A stretch of DNA of 64,000 nucleotides from Apiosordaria backusii (lineage: Eukaryota; Ascomycota; Sordariomycetes; Sordariales; Lasiosphaeriaceae), in assembly GCA_030549205.1 (NCBI GenBank), contig JAUKTV010000023.1, forward strand, positions 268,129 through 332,128, read 5' to 3'. Under the pieces are notes generated by a model. The model ran no database searches. It worked only from the letters and a program-made list of their open reading frames with translations, and was not told the DNA's origin. Below, in pieces: positions 55,933-64,000 of this stretch. A program made the position numbers and the translations under genes. How positions within the stretch are numbered: the stretch's first letter is position 1; each line of letters opens with the position of its first letter.

Positions 55933-56767
55933 TATTGGAATAGGTATGGCCAATTACAGGCCTAAGGGCCCTGTAATTAGTGCTCATACACTAGCTTACA
56001 GTGTAACGGAAGTCTTATGCGTGATACCTATAGCTTAGTATTAGGATATTAGAGTACAGTACCCTATAGGTACTGCAGAATAAAAATATAGTAGGTAAAT
56101 AATTATATTATAGTACTAGCCTTTTATAAATCTACTATCATAATCTCTATAGTAAGGTTTATACTCGACCTCTACTACATACCTACCGACTAACGTACGG
56201 TACCTTGTATATCCTAATAAGCAAATAGACCAAAGTACAGCTTAGTTAATCCCGAGGTTTGCTAAATCCTATAAACTACTTACTAAGCCTTCTATAGCTC
56301 CCGACCTACAGGGCCTACAGGCCTATAATTTAATATAGTAATAATATACCTACTTAACTATAGGCCTATTAATTGTTAATTAATTTAACTAGCTTAATAG
56401 TTAACTATAGATCTTATAAATAATTAAGTTAGCGTGGTTTACAGCTCTTTAAAAATCGACTCACGGCTATATAAAAAGGCCGCAAAACCTAATATCTTCA
56501 AACTAAAGTATAGGTCATTATAGGGTTAAGATTAAACCACTTATACTACCTATAATAGTTAAGCTTTAATAACCTAAATATAAAATTATAAGCAATTTAG
56601 CCTATTAGGTAATAAAATATAGGCTTTTAAATAGCCTTATAGTAAAGTAAAGTACTGAATAAATATTGGGTAACTAATAACTAGGCTTTCCTATTTAAGC
56701 TTCTACTACATAATATAATAGTAGCTACTTACTATAAACTTAAGCCTTATAGAGACCTAATTTAATA
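55933..56767 (-). repeat. 3' LTR of copia element C
   Basis: Inverted copia LTR, TATTGGAATAGG to TTTAATA. It retains more C and G in its first 300 bases than in the rest, as in the other LTRs of this family. Confidence 0.8.
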
Positions 56768-58156
56768 CCTTTTTTTTACTTATAATAAATGATAGGCCTA
56801 GATTTAAATTTAAAGCTTACTATAGTAAGTTAAAATTAATAAATTAATAAATTAATTAAAAAACTAAAATATAAAGTATATAAAGTATTAAGGCCTATAT
56901 ATTTAAGCATTAAGTAATTATTTTTATAAGCTAAATTATAAAGGAAAATTAAATATAGAGAGAGTGGTTTTCTAATCTATTCTTCCATTAACTTTTCCTC
57001 TATAGGTTTATTCCTTAAGCCTAAAAGACCTATAAAGGTCTTAAATTTTTAACTAACCAGTAATTTAATTAGCCTATTAACTAGTATTTATTTAATATCT
57101 AAGTAATTAATAATAATCTATAATACCCTAACTTACTCTTTAACCTAATAGTATTTTAATAATATATACTTAATATAATTATAAAAGGCTAGGTTATAAG
57201 TAATAATTATAAAGCTAATATTATTACTATATAGTAAAATAAAGCTTACTAAAGTATACTTTAACTTCTTATAAACCCCCCTAATTTATAGAACCTTATA
57301 AATAACCTTAATAAGTACGTCGATTTTAACCTTTAATGTAAAAAGGCTTATAGTATTAGCCTTCTTTAATTTCTAACTTATAGGGCCTTCGGCTACTTTA
57401 AATATAAAGCTATAAGTAGATTTTAAATCCTTTAAAACCCCTATAAAGTTTAAATTTACAAAGCCTATAAGTACTATAGTACCTTCTTTTTTAATAAGTC
57501 TAATAATATTATAGCCATAAGCGATTATTAAATTCTCTATACTATTTAAATACTTTAAAAGGTTTTTAATAGTATTTAGGTTTATTATAGTAAATTATTA
57601 TATACTTTTTAAAAACTATTACACTATAAAAGCAATATTAGGCTTTATTTAAATTATTAAATACATTATAGTACTTACTATATATTAAAATAATATATAG
57701 TCTAATTTACTTATAAGGCTTCCTTTTAATTTAGAGTCCTTATATTAGGCTACTATTTTAAACTATAAAGGAATTAAGATTTTATAGTTATTTTTAAAAT
57801 TAAAGGTCTTAATTACTTTCTATATATATTAAACTTAATTAAACTATAGAAAGAAACGATACTTATTCTTTATTATTTAAATATTTAAAAAGAAAGAAGC
57901 TAACCTTCTATTTTCTATTAAGTAAACTTTATTTAAACTTTTCTTAAACCGTTAAATATAAACTTTATTAAAGCTTATAATTAAATAATTATTAATATAA
58001 GTTATTATAAAAATCTTAACCTTAAGATTATAAAAAATAATAAAGTTAAAAATTAACGCTATAAAACCCTCTTCTTTTAATAGCTTAATAAATTTAGCTT
58101 GCTAAAGTTTAAGGTTTTATTTTAAACTATATAAGGCCTTAAAAAGGCAAATTATT

Positions 58157-58387
58157 TGTGACGGCTCCTGCAGTCTTGAGCCTGCAGCCGTTATCTGTCA
58201 GGGTTAGGGTCTGGCTTTATGTGCCTTGCCTTGTTTACGTGCCACTTCCTTTCACTTGCCCTACCTTCCTGTAATATTTAACTGTAGCTTACAGTGGCTC
58301 TCCTCTTTCCACTGCAACCTACTTTTGTATTCAATAAGGTTTACTAAACAGTGCCTCTGTGCTAGCCTAGGTGCCCTAAACGTAATA
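58157..58387 (+). repeat. Left LTR of TRIM-like element
   Basis: 231 bases with an internal GGGTTAGGGT. Its right end is altered to GTAATA. It is well preserved in its first 220 bases. Confidence 0.85.
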
Positions 58388-59485
58388 AAAGTAGGTTCGC
58401 TTTAAAGACCTCTAGGGACTTTGATTCTATTGCCTAATTCGGCTATTGTAAAGCTATTTAGAGACGAATTTTTATTTACATGTAAGTAGCTTGCGGTGGT
58501 TTATTGTATGTACTTAGTTATGCGTTATTGGCTTATATTATATATAGTTTAGCGTGTCGGTAGTAAAGGCTATTGAGTAGAGGTTTTGCTAACGTTATTT
58601 AGTTTATTTACTGTTTACGTTACTTAATTTACTTACTGTTTATATTATTAAATTTACCTATTATAAAGTTGTTAAAAATAGGCTATTATTACTTTAGGTC
58701 CTATTTCTTTATTAAATTTATTAAATCTATTAAAAATACCTTTTTCCTATCTTTTTTACAGCTTTTATAGCCACTCTTCTAAACGAATCGCTACTTACGT
58801 TAATATTAAAACCTTTAAGCTATTTACTTATATTACAGCTTTCTATAACTTCCTTTTCTTTATTTATTATACCTGCTGCCCTTAGTAGGTTACGACGATG
58901 ATGACGACGTTGTAAATAGCCTTACCTATATATAACGGTTTTTAAGATCCTTATATTCTAGCTTAATAAGCTAAATAAGCCTATAACCTATATATAAGTC
59001 GGTCTCTTTTAATAAGACGGTTAGGAACCCCTTTACCGGTTAGGCTTTTATTATTTCTATTAGCTGGCTTTTTAATACTGGTCTTTTATTAGCTTGCTTT
59101 AAGTATTATATTAATAGTAAAGCTTTATAAACTAAACTAAGCATTAAGTACTGAATGTTTGTAAAAAGCTTGAATTTTATACTTTTATAATGACCTTCGA
59201 CTTTAAATAATATAGCCTAGTTTAGCTCTTTCCTACTTTTGACCTTTATTTCCGACTGCTTTAGAGTTTTTACTTTACTTGCGACTTTACTGATAAATTC
59301 TATAACTATATAATTAAGGCTACTGGGTAAATAGTTAGTAAAATAGTTAGTAAAAGGTAGAATATTGTATTATAATTGGCTGGTTTGGCTGGTAAAGAAG
59401 GAATATATTGGTATAGAAGGAATATTTGGATTAGTAGGATATAATATTACGGCTTTGTAAGCGAAGCTTTCTTTTTTTTAGAGGT

Positions 59486-59716
59486 TGTAACGGCTTTTGC
59501 AGTCTTAAGCCTATAGCCGTTATTTATTAGGGTTAGGGTCTGGTTCTACATGCCCTGCCTTAATTACGTGCCACTTCCTTTTACTTGCCCTACCTTCCTG
59601 TAATTTTTAGCTGTAGCTTGCCGTGGCTCTCCTCTTCCTACTACAACTTACTTTTATATTCAATAAGGTCTACTAAACAGTGCCCCTGTGCTAGCCCAGG
59701 TGCCCTGAACGTGACA
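59486..59716 (+). repeat. Right LTR of TRIM-like element
   Basis: 231 bases matching the left copy with scattered transitions. It ends GTGACA and is followed by the TTATT duplication. Confidence 0.85.
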
Positions 59717-62700
59717 TTATTTAACTAATTTTAAACCTAAAGCCTTACTTATATAACTTTACTTTAATAGTTAAGTCGGCTTTTTAATAGAACTTATAAA
59801 AGCTTTTAAATATAATTATATAATTCTCCTCTTTTAAATACCTATGAAAAAATATCTCTATAAAATCGATTTACTTTATTTTTTAATCTAAGAAAGCTAC
59901 TATAATTAATAATATATATTAAATAAATAATATAATAATAAAGGTAAAGGTCTTTATAAAATTTAAATCTTCTTTTTATAAAATTCCTCTAATAATTAAC
60001 CTAGCTTTAAACTTTAAAAGCCTATTTTCTTTATTGGTCTTTTTATATAATACTAACTTATTAATTAATAGTATACAGTCTTTAAGAAAAGTACTTTAAA
60101 GAAGGAACTTAAAGGTTTTTTAATTAACTATTTACCTAAATTCGCTATATATAGCCTTTAATTAATAAGATTTTTTAAAGTTCTTTAATACTTATTTTAA
60201 TATTTAAAATAATAAATTAATATTAAAAAAACCCTTAAAAACCCTATAATAATAAGCCTTAACTTTAATTAATATTAATTTAATAAATTAGTTAATATCT
60301 ATTTTAATATCTTTACTTATATTTAAATATAGTTCTTTTACTTTTATTAATAAGTCGTCTTTAATAAAGAGTTTTAAACTGGCCTTAAAGCTTATAATAG
60401 GCTTATTAAAAGGGTTTAAGTTACTATTGATTATAGCCTTTTAAATTATAATAGGCCTACTAATTAACTTACTATTAAAGAATCTTTTAATATTAGCCTA
60501 TTAGTTAATTTCTAAATTTAACCGGCCGGTTAAATTATATTTAAAGTATAAGTTACTATCTTTATTTACTAATTATAATAACTTTACCTCCCTTTAGTTT
60601 AAATCTCTTTTTAAAATAATAATAATATTTTAAATTATAATAAGCTTATCTACTATATTAATAAAAAAAGATTTTACTACTACCTTTCTAACCGATATTT
60701 ATACTTAATAGGTCTTACTTCTAAAGATAGCTAGTAGTTTATTAAACTTTATATAAGCTTATAATTTTAAAGCTTTAAACCTTTTTTTAATAAAAATAAG
60801 GAACTTTATAAAAAAGCCTATAGCTTTAAACTGGCTTAAATTTAACTTATAAAAAAGGAAAGGCTTTAATTTATTATAAAACGTTTAATAAAAAGTAAGG
60901 TCCTTATTATTAACTATTATATAATTAATTAATTTAAATACTATAAATACTATATAATATTATAAATATTAAAGAAATTATAATAATACTATTATAGCCT
61001 ATAACTGGTTTAAAAATACTTTAATAGAATGTTTAATTAAGTTATTTTACTTATAAATATAAAGCTTAAAAATAAAAAATTCAATACTTTTAATAAAAAA
61101 TCAGGCCTATAATTTATAATTAATTTCTTTCTTACTGTTATAATAAAAGTAAATAAAGTACCGATTATAGCGATTTTTTAAACTTTTAAAAAAACCTTTT
61201 ATAATACTTAATATAATTAATTTTTTAATATTTAATAAATAAAAAGTCTACTTAAATTAGGATTTTCCATCTATTAAAATTAATACTATAAGGAATTTAT
61301 TATAAAGTATAGGTTTAATTTTAAAAGTATTGCCTTTAATAGAATTTAAAACCTTAAAAAGGTTTAAAATAATAGAAAATTAAAACCTTCTTATTACTTT
61401 AATTTTATTATAAACTGAATATTAAAAATCTACTTTTTTTATTAAATTTAAATTTAAAAGCCTAATAGTAATTTTATTAGTCTTTTTTAATAATATTAAG
61501 CCTATATAACCTAACTTAATGTACTATTTTAATATTATTTAAAGTAATTTACTATAGTAATTTATAATAGTATTAAGGATATTTTTAATAGCCTTTCTAA
61601 GTATATAGCCCCCTTAAACTTCTTCTTAATTAAATAAGTTAAAGTTATTTAAACTATTAAAGCTTTTTATAAATTAATAAAGCTTTTTAATAAGTTTGCC
61701 TCGACTAAATCTTTTAAAATTAAAGTTATTTAAACTCTTAAAGCCTTTTATAAGTTAACGAAGTTTTATTTTTTTAGGTTTACTTTAACTATAGCCTTCT
61801 TTATAACTTTATTTAAATCTTCTAAGTTTATAGGGCTTTACCTTTTAGGTATTTAAATTAAAGTTAATAATACTATTACTATTTGACTTTATAAGCCTAT
61901 TATTAGGCTTTTGAAGATTTAAATCGACCTTTAAATAGTTATCCTTTTAAAATAAGGGCCTATTAAAAAGCTTTACTATTAATTTTCGCTTTTAATTAAT
62001 AACGTTAAAATTTATATTATAGTAAATAATAGGCCTCTTTACTCTTTATAATTTTAAAAAGAAGTTTAAAGATTTAAAATCGAAAACTGCTATTAGAGCT
62101 TTATTAAGTTTATATAGTACTTTCTTTTTAATTTAACCGCCGGCTTTATAATATAGTATATTATTAAAAAGGTTAATATTAAATTAAAGAATATATAAAG
62201 TATTTTTAAATTTAAACTTAGTATATTTAGGAGGTTCTTTTTATAAAAGTACTATAAATATAGTAATTTTAAAGCCCTTAAGTATTAAAGGACTTCCTTT
62301 TATATAAATTATCCTTAATAAACTATTATTAAGTTTATAGTTAATAAACTATTTTCGACTATTAATAATATAGTTAGTAGACCTAATATTATATAGAAAG
62401 GCATTCCTTAAAGAAAGTACTATTAAGGCTTTATTTTTAATGCTTTTAATATCTTTAATTAACCTTCTAAATACTATATAAGTAGCTTTATTATTATTGT
62501 TATTATTAAAGTCTTTAAAAACCTTTAAAATTAGATTATAAGAGTTTATTATATAGGTAAATAAATCCTTAACTTTAAGTCTTTTTTAATATCTTTAGGC
62601 CTTTTAAAGCTTTTCTTCTTTTTCTTCTAAAGAGGGCTATTAAAGTTACTGAGGTTATTAAGGCTATTATTGTTATTATTTTTAAACTTTTTATTTAAAA

Positions 62701-64000
62701 AAACCTTCTTTTTAATACCTTTATAAGGGCCTTCTTTACTTTTATAGGCTATACTTTTAATAATAATAGAGGTTAGAATATATTTTTTTTTTAATAAATC
62801 CGTTATTAAAAAGTTTAAGTTAATAGTATTTATATTTTAATTTAATACTTTAGTAATTTATATAATACTTCTTTACCTTTTAGTTTATTATAAAAAGCTT
62901 TTTTTTATAATTTATAGGTATTAATTTATTTAATTTATAATTTAAAAGTTAATATCGGTTAGTATAAACTAATTAATTGTATTAAAGAATTTAATATTAA
63001 AATTTATTAAAAAATTAATAAATTAGTAAAAGTTTAAGGAGTAGTATTTTTTATAAAGGTTCTTTCGTTATAATTTAGCGCTATAAAAACACCTTTAAAT
63101 AAGTAATTTATAAGCTTTAATAGAGTTTATTTATTATAAAATAGAAGCCTAAGGGCTTAAGGCTATACTATTTCAAAGTAATATTAATAGTAAGGCCTAT
63201 TTAATATTATTCTAGTAGGCTATTATAATAGGGTCCTTTATAAAAGTAACTATATCGATAGCATGTAGTATAATATTTAAGCCCTATTTTTATAGATTGA
63301 AATTTTTAGGGCTTATAAGCCTTTAATTAACGGGAAATTTGTAGACCTTTTTAGTCATTTTAATAACTATAATAATATAAAAGACCTTAACAGAATTACT
63401 ATTAGCCTCAAGTTTTAATTAATAAGCTGTTACGGCTTTTATATATATAATTTTAATTACTATTAAAGAAGTAATTATAGTAGCCTTAAACCGTTTTAAA
63501 GTACTTTAAATTATTATTAAAAGCTTAATTTACTTTACTATTTTGATTATAAGACTTTATAATTATTAAGCTTAAACCTCTTACTCTTTAAATTAAATAA
63601 TAAAGGCCTATATATAGTAAGAATCTATTAATTCCTTTCTTTTAAAAGGCCTTTATTTAAGCTTTAAATTTTATATTTTTAAATTTATAAAGGGCTTAGT
63701 ATGTTTATTATGAAAGTATCCTATAGGGCTTTAAAACTTTAACTTAATACTGTTTTTAATTAAGGCTTTAATTATAGTTTACTTATATAGTAAAAGGTAT
63801 TAGGTTTATAGCGTTTAAAAGCTTTAAAAAATAAGCTCTATTTTATATAGTAAAATACTATAACTATTAATAATAGTAATGACTAAAAAGATCGCTTTAT
63901 CTTTTTACTTTTTTACCTACTTTTAAATTTTATAGAACTACCTACTTAACTATAGTTAAAATAAAAATACTATTTCTAACTTTTATAAGCTTATAACTTA

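Larger units (their letters stand above)
58157..59716 (+). mobile_element. Small non-autonomous LTR element (TRIM-like)
   Basis: 1,560 bases with 231-base direct repeats at both ends, flanked by the target duplication TTATT (58152-58156 and 59717-59721). The uninterrupted site can be read from element A's complement near 30860. The interior of about 1.1 kb has no coding capacity, although it is partly RIP-altered. LTR ends are TGTGACGG and GTGACA in the better-preserved copies. Size and lack of genes fit terminal-repeat retrotransposons in miniature, mobilised by another element. Orientation is assumed; no clear primer site or polypurine tract was found. Confidence 0.85.
55933..64000 (-). mobile_element. 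RIP-degraded Ty1/copia element C, runs off window
   Basis: Minus-oriented relative of elements A and B. Its 3' LTR is 55933-56767, and its interior reads backward through the same landmarks (57.0 kb matches the complement of 32.4 kb; 58.1 kb that of 30.86 kb) to the window end near 64.0 kb, where leader-proximal sequence is reached. Stops and RIP-type transitions are everywhere. It is interrupted by a small LTR element at 58157-59716. Confidence 0.8.

Noticed and set aside
58388..59485. Degraded gag-like gene inside the TRIM-like element
   Set aside because: Short phrases can be read in several frames but no domain order emerges.

Overview
The window looks like a filamentous ascomycete chromosome, most likely Sordariomycetes and possibly Sordariales. 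The evidence is short (about 50-125 nt) spliceosomal introns with CTAAC/CTGAC branch points, a Zn2Cys6 regulator, a seven-cysteine Neurospora-type copper metallothionein, a fungal-type U6 snRNA gene, and long AT-rich blocks in which retrotransposon copies are saturated with C-to-T/G-to-A changes, as left by repeat-induced point mutation (RIP).

Layout. 1-8478 is ordinary-composition DNA in which I can support no gene. 8479-23050 is a gene island: a three-exon protein of unknown function (+), a small secreted helical protein (-), a disordered Ser/Pro/Arg/Gln-rich protein (-), a 26-residue metallothionein (+), a single-pass membrane protein with a Ser/Thr-rich ectodomain (+), and a divergent pair made of a Zn2Cys6 transcription factor (-) and a 14-helix-type MFS drug transporter (+) whose frame is broken by one base. 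A U6 snRNA gene (-, about 23803-23905) marks the edge of the island.

From about 24.3 kb onward the DNA is a transposon graveyard. Three related RIP-degraded Ty1/copia elements (A 25444-33503, +; B 40639-55618, +; C 55933 to beyond the window, -) plus LTR fragments form nested, tandem and inverted arrangements. Later insertions that are little or not RIPped sit in or between them: a solo LTR (31669-32052), a 6-kb Helitron (34413-40563), a complete Ty3/gypsy chromovirus (45559-52854) and a 1.56-kb non-autonomous LTR element (58157-59716). Target-site duplications were read for the solo LTR, the chromovirus and the small LTR element.

The most notable object is the chromovirus. Its two 416-bp LTRs look identical. 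It appears to use Tf1/sushi-type self-priming. Gag has a C-terminal extension with two identically spaced Cys/His modules. Gag, protease and RT-integrase lie in three frames, reached by two successive -1 steps. An antisense ORF between pol and the 3' LTR encodes a protein with a Zn2Cys6-like cysteine cluster and a coiled coil. The Helitron has a GC-AG intron, a 12-bp inverted repeat at its ends, an intact PIF1-type helicase frame, and a Rep region broken into several frames without RIP damage. No tRNA, rRNA or CRISPR array was seen. All family assignments rest on motifs read by eye.
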